Below are positions 28,285 through 36,717 of a stretch of DNA of 64,000 bases, piece by piece. Within the stretch, counting starts at the first letter, position 1. Every line of letters starts with the position of its first letter. The position numbers and the translations under genes were made by a program. Location of the stretch: NCBI GenBank assembly GCA_964509425.1, contig CAZDWZ010000004.1, positions 310,001 to 374,000 of the forward strand, read 5' to 3'. A model generated the notes under the pieces. That model was not told the origin of the DNA. It was given only the letters and a program-made list of their open reading frames with translations, and did no database searches. Origin of the DNA: CAZDWZ01 sp964509425. GTDB taxonomy: Bacteria > Bdellovibrionota_C > UBA2361 > SZUA-149 > CAZDWZ01.

Positions 28285-28479
28285 ATGGAGGGGAAGATTA
28301 CGTTTCCGGCCTGTAAGAAGTGCGACACGGGAGTGCTCATACCTCTTTCGGATTACGGACAGGACGGAGCGGCGGTAACGTACAAAGCTTGGGCATGCAC
28401 GAATCCGGATTGCGGCTTTTCGCTGCGGATCGATAAGGGCGAAGTGTCCTACGGCAAGAAAATCCAGCCGAAGCAATAA
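28285..28479 (+). CDS. Small zinc-ribbon protein
   Basis: 64 residues with two metal-binding pairs, PACKKCD near residue 10 and WACTNPDCGF near residue 38, i.e. CxxC and CxxxxC in a single ribbon. Between them lies a short beta segment (VLIPLSDYGQDG). Similar small ribbons occur as free proteins and at the C-terminus of topoisomerase I; the middle resembles the topoisomerase zinc-finger layout only loosely. Cytoplasmic; function unknown. It has its own upstream region with the G-rich repeat, and nothing is cotranscribed. Confidence 0.7.
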   Translation: MEGKITFPACKKCDTGVLIPLSDYGQDGAAVTYKAWACTNPDCGFSLRIDKGEVSYGKKIQPKQ

Positions 28480-28767
28480 TTCGTAGTTGTCTCGAAACAT
28501 CTTCGATGTCGCCAGAGTGAGCGACTTCATTATCTCTTCGCGCTCGGTCCCGATTCCTGGCTTTTTGCCGCAGGCGGCTCGCTCCCGAAACCAAGTTCGA
28601 TACCCGGAAAGGCTCTCTTTCTGGAAGATTTCAGTTCGAAAGCCCAGTAACCTGAAGCACAGTCCCCAAAAACCCAGCGTCCAAAAAGCCGGTGCCCAAA
28701 ACCTCAGTGCGCCTGCAGATTCTACCGTGAGCTAGTTATACAGTGAGTGAGCAATACAGTGAATTAG

Positions 28768-29235
28768 CTAGACTGTGAGCGAGTGCGGGGCTGGCTTTCC
28801 GCCATTTTGGAACTGCGCTTTTTCGAGGTTCTGCCTGAGCACCCATGCCTCGAACGATGCCCAAAACTCCTCCGGGACATCGATCCCGCGGCGATCTTGA
28901 ATCGACATAAAAGCCGATTCGATGGAGCCCTGCACGGCGATTTTCCCGCGAGAATTCAAGATCCGCTGCTCGACGACGATTCGTTTTCCTTCCACGCGGC
29001 CGGTGTCGCAGGTGATCGTAATCGGCCCGCGCTTCAATTCTCGCTTGTATTGGACATTCACGTTGGTGATGACTAAGGCGATTCCGCGCTTCAGCCACAT
29101 GTCGTTCGGCTGACCGATTACTTCCATAAGCGCTAAACGCCCGCGCTCAAGGAGATAGAAGCAACGTCCATGGTGAACGTGGTTGTAGAGATCGTCGATG
29201 AGATCGTCTTCGATTTCGGTTTCGATAGCAAACAT
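28768..29235 (-). CDS. Hotdog-fold acyl-CoA thioesterase-like protein
   Basis: 155 residues from ATG 29235. The 4HBT/YbgC pattern is visible: LYNHVHHGRCFYLLERGRLALM, where YbgC-type enzymes have D..GHVNN..Y..., followed by beta strands VQYKRELKRGPITITC and RIVVEQRILN and a C-terminal helix. In place of the usual catalytic Asp before the histidine there is Asn-His-Val, so catalytic competence is not certain. The open frame extends upstream to 29364, but that part lies in the CTCTGTG inverted repeat and is not coding. It follows the NtrC-type regulator on the same strand with a probable terminator between. Confidence 0.7.
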   Translation of the reverse strand: MFAIETEIEDDLIDDLYNHVHHGRCFYLLERGRLALMEVIGQPNDMWLKRGIALVITNVNVQYKRELKRGPITITCDTGRVEGKRIVVEQRILNSRGKIAVQGSIESAFMSIQDRRGIDVPEEFWASFEAWVLRQNLEKAQFQNGGKPAPHSLTV

Positions 29236-29319
29236 CCGGCCTCTTTTAGCGCATTTGGCGAAAAGATGTAAGGTGACTTGTTTAGGCCGGAAAACACGCC
29301 AGGCGAGATATTTCCGTGC

Positions 29320-29368
29320 CTCTGTGTCTCTGTGGTTCAACACTAAAAGTAAACACAGAGGCACAGAG
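29320..29368. repeat. CTCTGTG-type inverted repeat
   Basis: Arms of 15 bp (CTCTGTGTCTCTGTG at 29320-29334 and CACAGAGGCACAGAG at 29354-29368) pair with one mismatch around a 19-nt loop. This word is a common intergenic repeat in many environmental bacterial genomes. It begins right after the NtrC-type gene's stop on the minus strand and may serve as its terminator. Confidence 0.75.
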
Positions 29369-29373
29369 CTTCG

Positions 29374-30816
29374 CTAGATGCCGAGTTTATCCATCTTATA
29401 TTTCAAGATTCTTCGGCTGATGCCCAGTAGTTCAGCGGCTTTGGTCTGGACGTTGTTCGTTTGCGCGAGCGCACGGAGAATTATTTCCCGTTCGAACGCG
29501 GCCTCCGCTTCTTCGAATCCCATCGCACCGCTCAAAACCTCTTCTCGCAAATCCGACGGAACTTTCACGAGATTGGATGTTGCTCGAACGATTCGCTGCG
29601 GGAGGTGACACGGCTCGATGAGGTCTGAATTCGAGAGGGCCAAGATGCTCTCGACGACATTCTCGAGCTCCCGCACGTTTCCGGGCCATGAATAATTCAC
29701 CAACATCGATTCCGCCTCGGCGGTGAGCTTTATCGACCGGCCGCCGTAGAGCGCCGAGAAACGGCCAAAGAAAAAGTCCATCAGGCGTGAGATGTCCGAA
29801 GTACGGTCTCGAAGGGCAGGAAGGTCGAGATGAACGACGTTAATTCGATAGAATAAATCCTGACGAAATTTTCCTTCGAGAATCACCGTCTCCAGACTCC
29901 GATTCGTCGCCGTCAGCACACGCACGTCAACACGAATCGGTTTGGAACGGCCCACACGATAGAATTCCTGCTCCTGAAGGAATCGGAGAATTTTCACCTG
30001 AACGGTCAAGCTGAGCTCACCGATCTCGTCGAGGAATAACGTCCCTTTGTCAGCGAGCTCGAAATATCCCGGACGCCGCTCCATCGCGTTTGTGAAAGCG
30101 CCTTTCTCGTGACCAAAAATTTCGGATTCGATTAGCGTTTCCGGAATCGCCGCGCAATTTATCGCGATAAAAGGGCCTCCAGCGCGTTTGCTTCGTTCGT
30201 GAATCTCTCTCGCGACGAGCTCCTTGCCGGTTCCCGATTCTCCCGTGATGAGCACCGGTGTGTCTCTCGGCGCAATCTGTTCGATAAAGCGATACACGTC
30301 CTGCATCAGCGGGTGGGCTCCGACGAGCGCTCCGAAGTCACCAGAAGTTGGAGGCAGCTGCGGGCGATCCAAGTCGAACGTTGTCACCTCGCTCGCTGAT
30401 ATCCGGCCGGATGCTCCGTGAATGAGAGTCTCCGCAATGAGACTGAGCAGCTCGTCCACATCGAAAGGTTTACTGAGATAATCGACTGCCCCGATTTTCA
30501 TGGCTTGAACGGCAGTGCGGACCGCACGTGTCGCAGTGAGCATGATGACTGGAACTTTGGGACAGCGTTCGCGGATCTCTTCCAGCACCTTGATGCCGTC
30601 CAGTCCCGGCATCATGACGTCCAGCAGCACGAGATCGGGAAGCTCCTCGGTGGAATGAGTTTCGGCTAGTACTCGCTCGAGAGTGGAGAGCGCAGCCCCT
30701 CCATCTTCGGCGACTTCGACAGTGTACAATCGGCTGAGAATGAGGCGGAGGGATTCCCGGACCGCAGTTTCATCGTCAACAATAAGCACCCGCTTTTTTG
30801 GTTCACTTGCCAGCAT
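29374..30816 (-). CDS. NtrC-family sigma-54-dependent response regulator
   Basis: Three domains. Receiver (residues 8-125) with VLIVDDE, phosphoacceptor Asp in LVLLDVMMPG and Lys in LSKPFD. AAA+ domain (about 170-400) with Walker A TGESGTGKELVA, Walker B GTLFLDEIGE and arginine-finger region. C-terminal Fis-type helix-turn-helix (AAELLGISRRILKYKMDKLG). The loop that contacts sigma-54 reads GAFTNA instead of GAFTGA. The protein would activate sigma-54 promoters when phosphorylated; its kinase is not adjacent. A pilin promoter with a -24/-12 pattern lies 5.4 kb away in this window and is a possible target, though that link is only proximity. Confidence 0.95.
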   Translation of the reverse strand: MLASEPKKRVLIVDDETAVRESLRLILSRLYTVEVAEDGGAALSTLERVLAETHSTEELPDLVLLDVMMPGLDGIKVLEEIRERCPKVPVIMLTATRAVRTAVQAMKIGAVDYLSKPFDVDELLSLIAETLIHGASGRISASEVTTFDLDRPQLPPTSGDFGALVGAHPLMQDVYRFIEQIAPRDTPVLITGESGTGKELVAREIHERSKRAGGPFIAINCAAIPETLIESEIFGHEKGAFTNAMERRPGYFELADKGTLFLDEIGELSLTVQVKILRFLQEQEFYRVGRSKPIRVDVRVLTATNRSLETVILEGKFRQDLFYRINVVHLDLPALRDRTSDISRLMDFFFGRFSALYGGRSIKLTAEAESMLVNYSWPGNVRELENVVESILALSNSDLIEPCHLPQRIVRATSNLVKVPSDLREEVLSGAMGFEEAEAAFEREIILRALAQTNNVQTKAAELLGISRRILKYKMDKLGI

Positions 30817-31066
30817 ACGACCTGGAATCTCTCTTTAACCGCATCAAGGGACGCACAAACCGGGCAATTTTGTGCGATCCCGGTCAAGGCATTTAGATGC
30901 AGGCTGCGCCGGAAACGCCGCATTCAAGCTCTTCTTCGAGCCTGGCATGATTTCCGAATAGAAATGCGGCTTCTCGGTGCAACTGTTCGCAATAACTCTC
31001 TTTTTGCATTCAAGTGAAATGCCGGAGCACTAGCGCAGAATTATTTGAGCTGATAAATGAGGAAAA

Positions 31067-32140
31067 ATGCGGTGCGGAAACCAACATACTTCCTCAAAAA
31101 TCGAGTCGTTTTTGCACGTATTTCGCCGCGCGACGTTCGTTTTTGTCTCTCTCTCCTTCATAAAACCCTTTGTTTTGTTGGGATCAGTCGAGAACGCTTT
31201 CGCCGAGCAGGGTGGCGCGTCCTCGTCGAGCGGTGACGAGTTCACGTCGTTCCTTTCTTACGAGCTGAGGCCTGCACATTTCCAAGAAAGTTTCTCGGAC
31301 ATCATCCGCCTCATCACTGCTGGGAATTCGAAGAGCCGGGCCGCCTCATTGGAGCAAGCTCTCAAGATCATCCAAAGCCGGAAGAGCACGGAATCGCGCG
31401 GCAGGCTCGATGTTCTCTTTTTTCTCGAAGGTTATGCCCAGGAGAAGCTTGGAAAAACCGATGCTGCCGCGACCGCTTACGGAAAAGCCGTTCAACTTCG
31501 CTCTCAGAACCCACTGTATCTGTTCCGGCACGCGTATGTCTTAAAAGCACTCGGAAAATGCGACACCGCGGCGACCGAGTTCCAGCAGATCGCCTGGCAG
31601 GTAAAACAGGCCGGCCATGAACCTATGTTTCTTGCAGCAGAATGTCTCGAGAAGCTCGGGAAAGTCGAAGATGCAAAGCGGCTCTATCAGGAAGCGTCCA
31701 AGCGAAATCCTCTCTATGCGCCGGTCATCAAGAAGATGCTCGTACAATACCGGGAAGAACTTACGAAAACGTTCGAACCGGCTCCGAGACTGGAGTTGGA
31801 GAACAAGATAAAGCTCGGCCTTGAAAACGTGGTGCGACAAGATGCTGGTGATAGAGACTGCGCACTGGAGTTGGCTGAGCTCTACTTGAGCGGTCAAAGA
31901 CCAACTGTAAACGCAAGCGCCGTCGCCACTAAAGCCGCGGATCTCGCGAGAACCTTCGTCACGAAGTCTTCGTACAAAGACGACAAAGCTATTAGGCTGC
32001 TTTTCCTCGCTGAAACCCGGCTTGGCAGGCAGCGCGAAGCCGCAGCGCTATTGAAGCGAGGGCTCGAAGCCAATCCCCGATCTTCGCTCCTCGCTGGGCT
32101 GTCCGGCACCCCTCCTCCAGCCGAGTCGCCAGGATCGTGA
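31067..32140 (+). CDS. Secreted or periplasmic TPR-repeat protein
   Basis: 357 residues. The N-terminus has a hydrophobic segment (TFVFVSLSFIKPFVLLG) ending around AFA-EQ, a plausible signal peptide of about 46 residues. Residues ~120-240 contain tetratricopeptide-like units (LFFLEGYAQEKLGKTDAAATAYGKAV; LYLFRHAYVLKALGKCDTAA; LAAECLEKLGKVEDAKRLYQEA), and another helical pair lies near 305-340. Partner unknown. It starts at an ATG 250 bp from the divergent NtrC-type gene. The next gene follows at 130 bp on the same strand. Confidence 0.75.
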   Translation: MRCGNQHTSSKIESFLHVFRRATFVFVSLSFIKPFVLLGSVENAFAEQGGASSSSGDEFTSFLSYELRPAHFQESFSDIIRLITAGNSKSRAASLEQALKIIQSRKSTESRGRLDVLFFLEGYAQEKLGKTDAAATAYGKAVQLRSQNPLYLFRHAYVLKALGKCDTAATEFQQIAWQVKQAGHEPMFLAAECLEKLGKVEDAKRLYQEASKRNPLYAPVIKKMLVQYREELTKTFEPAPRLELENKIKLGLENVVRQDAGDRDCALELAELYLSGQRPTVNASAVATKAADLARTFVTKSSYKDDKAIRLLFLAETRLGRQREAAALLKRGLEANPRSSLLAGLSGTPPPAESPGS

Positions 32141-32271
32141 GTGATTCTAGGGATTTTGCCGGCGGGACTTGCCCACTCCGGTAATAATCTCTGCCGTCGA
32201 CACACTTCAAGAAGCCGCTCAAAAACGCCGATAGAATATCTATTGCGCAGACGAGAGGAAGGCAGCCGGGC

Positions 32272-33225
32272 ATGGCACTGAAAACGAAAAGTTACAACGA
32301 GCTGGGTGACCCGGCTCCCACTTCAATGAATTGGGGAATATCTTTTCTCGCCGTTGGTGCCGTGGTCGTCATGCTGCTGTGGGGTAATCTTGCCGCACAG
32401 GGACTTCGCTACGCGAGGCTTCAGCGAGATTTTGCGTCCCTCGCCACTCGAGGCCGCAGCCTCGCCATCCTCATCGAGGATAAACGCTTCAAGCCCATTC
32501 TCGAACAACACCGCGATGTCTTTAAGTCTCTCCAACCTGTAATTGCCAGTGTGGAAAAGGGCGAGCTCTCCATGGCGCTCAAGCTCCTCAGCCGGAACGA
32601 CGCGCCCAAGCATCCTCTCATTGAGACTCTCAAGGTACGTCTCACGGACCTCGAAGAATCCGATTCGAAATTCCATAAGCTCTCGGCCGTCGACAGCGAC
32701 AGCGCCGAGGCAGAAAAGCGCCTTCGAAACGACTATACCGAAATCGTCACGAAGCTCTCCGAAGCTCTCACGGGCGAGACCGTGTCTCCTGATTCAGTTC
32801 GCCTCTCCCGGGGATTCTACGCTGATGGAATGTTAAAGGGTTTGCCGCTCCTCGAGCAGGTTCCCGACAACATCGATAACGCGGAAACGCTCTCCGTGTG
32901 GGCACGGGCGTTTCGGAAAGCATCACCGGCCGAGAAGAAGCAAATTCAGGCGATGATGAATCAAATGCTTCCAAGGGCCGAGCAGCTCAAGGGGCACATC
33001 GAAAACTTCACGTCGAAGAGCAAGAACGATTCCTCGGAGCTGGAGTCGCTCTCTGAGGGCCGAGAAGCCGTGGTTCGCGAAACGCATATTCTCCTCGCCC
33101 GCGTGCTCCTTGAGTTCACGAGAATTGTGGTGTCTCCAAACCTGGCGAAGCGATATCAGGAGTTTGAAACTCTGGGGAACGTCATTGGGTGGACGGTTCC
33201 GGAGCTAAAGCTCTCGCACGCGTAG
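32272..33225 (+). CDS. Hypothetical single-helix membrane protein
   Basis: 317 residues, not recognised. One transmembrane helix at about residues 20-42 (ISFLAVGAVVVMLLWGN) with a short cytoplasmic start and about 270 helical, charged residues after it, probably periplasmic and coiled-coil-like. No enzyme motif. It follows the TPR protein by 130 bp on the same strand, so both may be envelope proteins from one locus. ATG 32272 is the only good start. Confidence 0.65.
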   Translation: MALKTKSYNELGDPAPTSMNWGISFLAVGAVVVMLLWGNLAAQGLRYARLQRDFASLATRGRSLAILIEDKRFKPILEQHRDVFKSLQPVIASVEKGELSMALKLLSRNDAPKHPLIETLKVRLTDLEESDSKFHKLSAVDSDSAEAEKRLRNDYTEIVTKLSEALTGETVSPDSVRLSRGFYADGMLKGLPLLEQVPDNIDNAETLSVWARAFRKASPAEKKQIQAMMNQMLPRAEQLKGHIENFTSKSKNDSSELESLSEGREAVVRETHILLARVLLEFTRIVVSPNLAKRYQEFETLGNVIGWTVPELKLSHA

Positions 33226-33246
33226 AACGTCCCGCTCCGTACGAGA

Positions 33247-34434
33247 TCAATTCGTATTCTTCGATTCGGCCTTGCCGATATATTCCAGGAATGATTTTTC
33301 GATGACCTGTCGCGCCATCGCGTAGACCAGATTTTTATCCTCGTGAAGGCTGAAAAATCCGAGCGGAATCTGAAACCCGCCTCGATCCCGAATGTTCCCG
33401 CCGCCGTAGAATCGACCGCTCTCCGGTGAGACCCCAAGCACACCCTTCAAAAATTCGTCGGGGCTGATGGTCTCACTTTTCGTGCGGAGAGAGCCGTCAA
33501 TCATCTTTTCGTCGATGATACCAAAGACCAGGACGGTATCGGTCCCCTCTCTCGTCAGCAGGAAGTCGGCAACTTGTGGGATTCCGTCGCGATCGAGAGC
33601 TCGGACAAAGCCGACATCAGAGAAAATAAAATTGTCGTGGATACGGCGGTTCACCAACGCATTCTCGAACATATCGAGAACTGAAGACGTAAGCACACGC
33701 CGTTCAATCAAATCGATAACCTGGTTATCCACACAGGGCGCAAGAAACGCGGCCATCTCGTAGTCAAACCGGCTTGCCGTGAGGAATCGCGAAGTATCCG
33801 AGCGAATCCCGTGCATGAGGGCGGTTGCCAGTCTCACCTGGACCGGATCTCCCGGAACAAGTCCCTGCGGAAAGGCGTCTCGCAGATACTCGGTCAAGAT
33901 AGCCGCAGTCGAGGCGACCAGAGGACGGATATCGACGAAATCAGCATGCGGGGGAGAAACGGAATCTTCCCGGTGATGGTCGATAAACGCCAGCAGCCGG
34001 ATTCCGTGCTCTGAAAGACGTGCGTCGATCGGAGTCTGGACCTTTTGACAATCGACGATGCTGTACAGCGAATACGGTGAGAGATCCGTGTCGTGAGAGT
34101 ATTTTTGAATTTGAATGCCCAGACGCTTAATCAGCGCACGGTTCTCGTGATGACTGACGCTGTGGAACGACAAAATGGTCGTTGCGACCTCAAATTGCGC
34201 CCCGAGGAAGTCCAGCGCCAAAGCGGAGGAAATCGCATCCGGGTCAGGCGCGCCTTGGATAATGACCAAGTGGCCCTCGCCCCGGTGCTGATCGAACAAA
34301 GTGGCGAGCTTGCGATAGGGATGCGCGAATTCTCCGCCGTTCCTCAGTTCGCCAAAGCGCGAGCCATTTCCGCCGGCGTCGAGAATCTTGCTTGATTCGA
34401 ATTCCACTGCCCCTCTTTCACCTGGTCCCCGCAC
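33247..34434 (-). CDS. DHH/DHHA1-family phosphoesterase (NrnA-like)
   Basis: Metal-dependent phosphoesterase of the NrnA type, which degrades short oligonucleotides, pAp or cyclic-dinucleotide products. Motifs: QGAPDPDAISSAL (DxDA motif) near residue 58, SIVDCQ, LAFIDHHREDS (DHH motif) near 153, and a C-terminal DHHA1-like substrate domain with SGRFYGGGNIRDRGGFQIP (the GGGH region in variant form). At 395 residues it is longer than a typical ~320-residue NrnA, with about 40 extra N-terminal residues. It begins 18 bp after the PilP-like gene on the same strand and is probably cotranscribed with it. Confidence 0.85.
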   Translation of the reverse strand: MRGPGERGAVEFESSKILDAGGNGSRFGELRNGGEFAHPYRKLATLFDQHRGEGHLVIIQGAPDPDAISSALALDFLGAQFEVATTILSFHSVSHHENRALIKRLGIQIQKYSHDTDLSPYSLYSIVDCQKVQTPIDARLSEHGIRLLAFIDHHREDSVSPPHADFVDIRPLVASTAAILTEYLRDAFPQGLVPGDPVQVRLATALMHGIRSDTSRFLTASRFDYEMAAFLAPCVDNQVIDLIERRVLTSSVLDMFENALVNRRIHDNFIFSDVGFVRALDRDGIPQVADFLLTREGTDTVLVFGIIDEKMIDGSLRTKSETISPDEFLKGVLGVSPESGRFYGGGNIRDRGGFQIPLGFFSLHEDKNLVYAMARQVIEKSFLEYIGKAESKNTN

Positions 34435-34452
34435 TGTCGAGTTATCCGCGCC

Positions 34453-35268
34453 CTATCGGGAAAGCTGTCTTGTTTTCTTGTTATTCGGATTATTGCGCTC
34501 TGCTTCAGTTGCACGGTTGATGCGCATTTCAACAAGATTTTGAGTTTGCTTTCCGGTGAAATCGACGTTGCTTTCAAGAACCTTCATCACGTCTTGCTCA
34601 ATGATGGTCACGATACCTTGGTTTGCACCGACTCGTGAGCCGACAACAACCGTATATCCTCGACCTTGAGCCGTTTCGACCACGGCCTTGAATCCGCCGT
34701 TCTTCGAATCGTGGATGGTCGCCGTGAGTCGCAGCGAACCCAATGGAACCTGCTCTATCTCAGGACGCGTCGGATCGATCTTCTCGGCCTTGTCATTCAT
34801 CGGCTCAAACGGATCTCGTCTTCCCTTTCTGTCGTAGACGAAGGAATCGACAGGAATGACGTTCGGATTGATGAAGCCACCGCCCGTGTTGATGATCTCG
34901 ATCTCGCGACCTCGACCAGCGTTATCAGGCCGTTCGGCCGGAGGAGTTCCGATCTTCGGCATTTTTCCTTGGCGGTAATACGGAAATGGTGCCCCGGTCG
35001 TGGGGTTCTTCGGAACTTCATCGAAATATTTGGGAACCAGTTGATCGAGGCGCTCAGGTGCCTCGCCGGTCGTCGCCATGAAATCGGCAAGCGCGAGCTG
35101 GATTCGCAAAAGCTGCTCCTGCTCACCACCGAGCTTTTGCGTGGCTTTCACTTGGCTCACCCCCTGATCGATGCTCTGCCTCGGTGATTGCGGCTCTTCG
35201 TGCAGCCGATGATAACCGATGAAGGCCAGAAGGATGATGAGCACTACACCTGCAAGCAATTTTGTCAT
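34453..35268 (-). CDS. PilP-like type IV pilus assembly protein
   Basis: PilP is the inner-membrane lipoprotein or anchored partner that links PilNO to the secretin in type IV pili. Here one N-terminal helix (LLAGVVLIILLAFIGY) replaces a lipobox. The C-terminal domain (about residues 160-240) has the PilP core: GRRDPFEP, LGSLRLTATI, then VVVGSRVGANQGIVTIIEQD, equal to the family's tG..G..G.V..I. No pilM, pilN, pilO or pilQ is adjacent, which is unusual for pilP. It is followed by the DHH phosphoesterase. Four copies of a 15-bp repeat lie just upstream. Confidence 0.75.
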   Translation of the reverse strand: MTKLLAGVVLIILLAFIGYHRLHEEPQSPRQSIDQGVSQVKATQKLGGEQEQLLRIQLALADFMATTGEAPERLDQLVPKYFDEVPKNPTTGAPFPYYRQGKMPKIGTPPAERPDNAGRGREIEIINTGGGFINPNVIPVDSFVYDRKGRRDPFEPMNDKAEKIDPTRPEIEQVPLGSLRLTATIHDSKNGGFKAVVETAQGRGYTVVVGSRVGANQGIVTIIEQDVMKVLESNVDFTGKQTQNLVEMRINRATEAERNNPNNKKTRQLSR

Positions 35269-35661
35269 GTCCGGATCTTCCGAAAACTTACTTTAGTATC
35301 GAAACCCGTTCGTTGATCGGGTCTGACCCAAGCGATGAAATTTACCCGATTGAGATTCCCCAAAAGAGATTCCCCAAAAAGAGATTCGCCAAAAAGAGAT
35401 TCGCCAAAAAGAGATTCTCAGTCTCCGTATTAAGACGAGTCGGTTTCTGAAGCGGTTGCAAAAATTATTCACTTCTTTCGCCGCATTTGCTTGAATTTAG
35501 GTTCCCGGCAACCTCTCCGGACGAAACGGGACGGAAAGTTGCGGGTATTTTGACCCTGGACGCACCCGACCAACGAAGGAAGCTCCGACCCACGCCGTGA
35601 ATCGGCGCTCGGAAATTGCCTCGTCGCTCGGGAGCCATAATTTCTGTTGTTTTAGAGAATG
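35269..35661. other. 393-bp gap with 15-bp tandem repeats
   Basis: Between the PilP-like gene and the pilin gene. It holds the tandem repeat at 35352-35417; I see no convincing gene, RNA or promoter pair in the rest. Confidence 0.5.
35352..35417 (+). repeat. Four tandem copies of a 15-bp unit
   Basis: Unit CCAAAAAGAGATTCG, with the word AGAGAT at 35365, 35380, 35395 and 35410, exactly 15 bp apart; the first copy lacks one A and has CCC for GCC. It lies 84-150 bp upstream of the PilP-like start codon, in its probable promoter region. Confidence 0.9.
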
Positions 35662-36132
35662 TTAGGTGCAGGGTGCCGGATTGCTGACGCGTGTCGAAAG
35701 AACTTCAATTCCACCGCAAAACCGCTCGAACTGGATTTTTCTGTCGGCCCGGCAAGGCTCCACGACGATGAGCTGGCTAATATCCAAAGGATCATCCGAG
35801 CCTTCGCAAATTCTCATCGCGACTCCGAGTCGAACGTTCTTTCCGGGGGATAGTCCCGGCATAACCGCCCCCAGGTCTCCGCTCATCACAGCTCCGTCGG
35901 TGGTGGACTCGGTCCACGCCATATTGTAACCGGGCGGCAAGTCCAGCTCGGAGATGGCAAGCTTCGTTCTCGCGTTTCGGTACGTCGAGTCGCCTTTTGC
36001 CATTTCCGCGTTCATTTTGTAGGTGTTGAACGCGACCATCCCGAGCCCCGAGAGAACGCCGATGATCGCAACGATCGTCAGGAGCTCGATCAGGGAGAAC
36101 CCGGATTCCGACGTGTTAAATCGATTTTTCAT
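35662..36132 (-). CDS. Type IV pilin-like prepilin
   Basis: 156 residues from ATG 36132. Leader of eleven residues, then the prepilin peptidase site: SESG/FSLIELLTIVAIIGV, with Gly at -1, Phe at +1 and Glu at +5, followed by the hydrophobic N-terminal helix (to about residue 35). The C-terminal globular part has four Cys (MRICEGSD, VEPCRAD, RFCGG, NPAPCT) that may pair. It could be the major pilin or a pseudopilin; length fits either. A sigma-54-type promoter lies about 80 bp upstream. The frame is open upstream to 36306, but that part is not pilin-like. Confidence 0.88.
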   Translation of the reverse strand: MKNRFNTSESGFSLIELLTIVAIIGVLSGLGMVAFNTYKMNAEMAKGDSTYRNARTKLAISELDLPPGYNMAWTESTTDGAVMSGDLGAVMPGLSPGKNVRLGVAMRICEGSDDPLDISQLIVVEPCRADRKIQFERFCGGIEVLSTRVSNPAPCT

Positions 36133-36209
36133 GCCTTTTGCCCCTAGCTGAAATAGTCGGTTTCTGCCGCTGGCCCCGCAGGCAGGCGAGACCAGCCTTG
36201 AATAGTCAA

Positions 36210-36225
36210 AGCACAAGCCATGCCA
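36210..36225 (-). promoter_or_regulatory. Sigma-54 (-24/-12) promoter of the pilin gene
   Basis: On the minus strand the sequence TGGCATG-GCTT-GTGCT matches the consensus TGGCACG-N4-TTGCW at all but two positions, with the diagnostic GG and GC pairs at the correct spacing. Transcription would start near 36199, about 67 nt before the pilin ATG. Pilin genes controlled by sigma-54 and an NtrC-type activator (PilR) are well known. Confidence 0.7.
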
Positions 36226-36381
36226 GAACCGCACTTCTGGGAATTTTGCGTACTTAGGATGCGAGTCTCCCGCAAAGTACGCGCCGAAATTTGGTCCCGA
36301 TGACAAAAGTTGTCTCTGAAAGGAAGAAAAACAGCGGTTTTTGCTGAACTATACGCCGAGTAGACAGGTGGGCGCGCCCCT

Positions 36382-36678
36382 TTATGTGCGATCGAGGGCT
36401 ATCCCCTCTTCAAAAATGAGCACGGGAATCCCTTTCCGGATGGGGTAAAGCACCTCGTTGTCTTCTCGGAGAAGCCCTCCCTCGAGCGGCTCGCCGATTG
36501 TGGCTCCCGCCAGGTTCTTCAGCTGCCCGGCGCGAATCGCGCGGTTTAGACTCTCCAACGCATCCTGTCCGACCGGACGAAGGGCCTGTTTACTCCGCGG
36601 GCAAACAAGAAATGAAAGCAGCACTTCCGGCATGGAACTGGTGGTCTGTTCAGGAAATAAACTGTCAGTGGAACTCAC
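36382..36678 (-). CDS. Trm112/UPF0434-family small protein
   Basis: 98 residues. After a short leader comes the Trm112-like core: LLSFLVCPRSKQALRPV, a middle section with extra residues, and LLREDNEVLYPIRKGIPVLI, the conserved YP-I-R-GIPVL ending seen in YcaR/UPF0434 proteins. Only one Cys of the metal site remains (CPRS instead of CPxC), as in many bacterial members. Relatives act as small activator partners of methyltransferases or have unknown roles. The start could be ATG 36678 or the internal Met (MPEVLLSFL), which is closer to the family's usual beginning. It is divergent from the lipoprotein gene. Confidence 0.75.
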   Translation of the reverse strand: MSSTDSLFPEQTTSSMPEVLLSFLVCPRSKQALRPVGQDALESLNRAIRAGQLKNLAGATIGEPLEGGLLREDNEVLYPIRKGIPVLIFEEGIALDRT

Positions 36679-36717
36679 GGTCCTACCTTACCTGTTTCCT
36701 GAAAGTTTGCTATCAGA

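Noticed and set aside
27937..28530. 197-codon open frame on the minus strand
   Set aside because: It runs through the TTGCGGAGTG repeats and antisense to the zinc-ribbon gene and gives Arg/Pro/Thr-rich low-complexity protein.
34453..36132. A type IV pilus operon
   Set aside because: Only a PilP-like and a prepilin gene are present, 390 bp apart, with a DHH phosphoesterase behind. No pilM, pilN, pilO, pilQ or prepilin peptidase is in the window.
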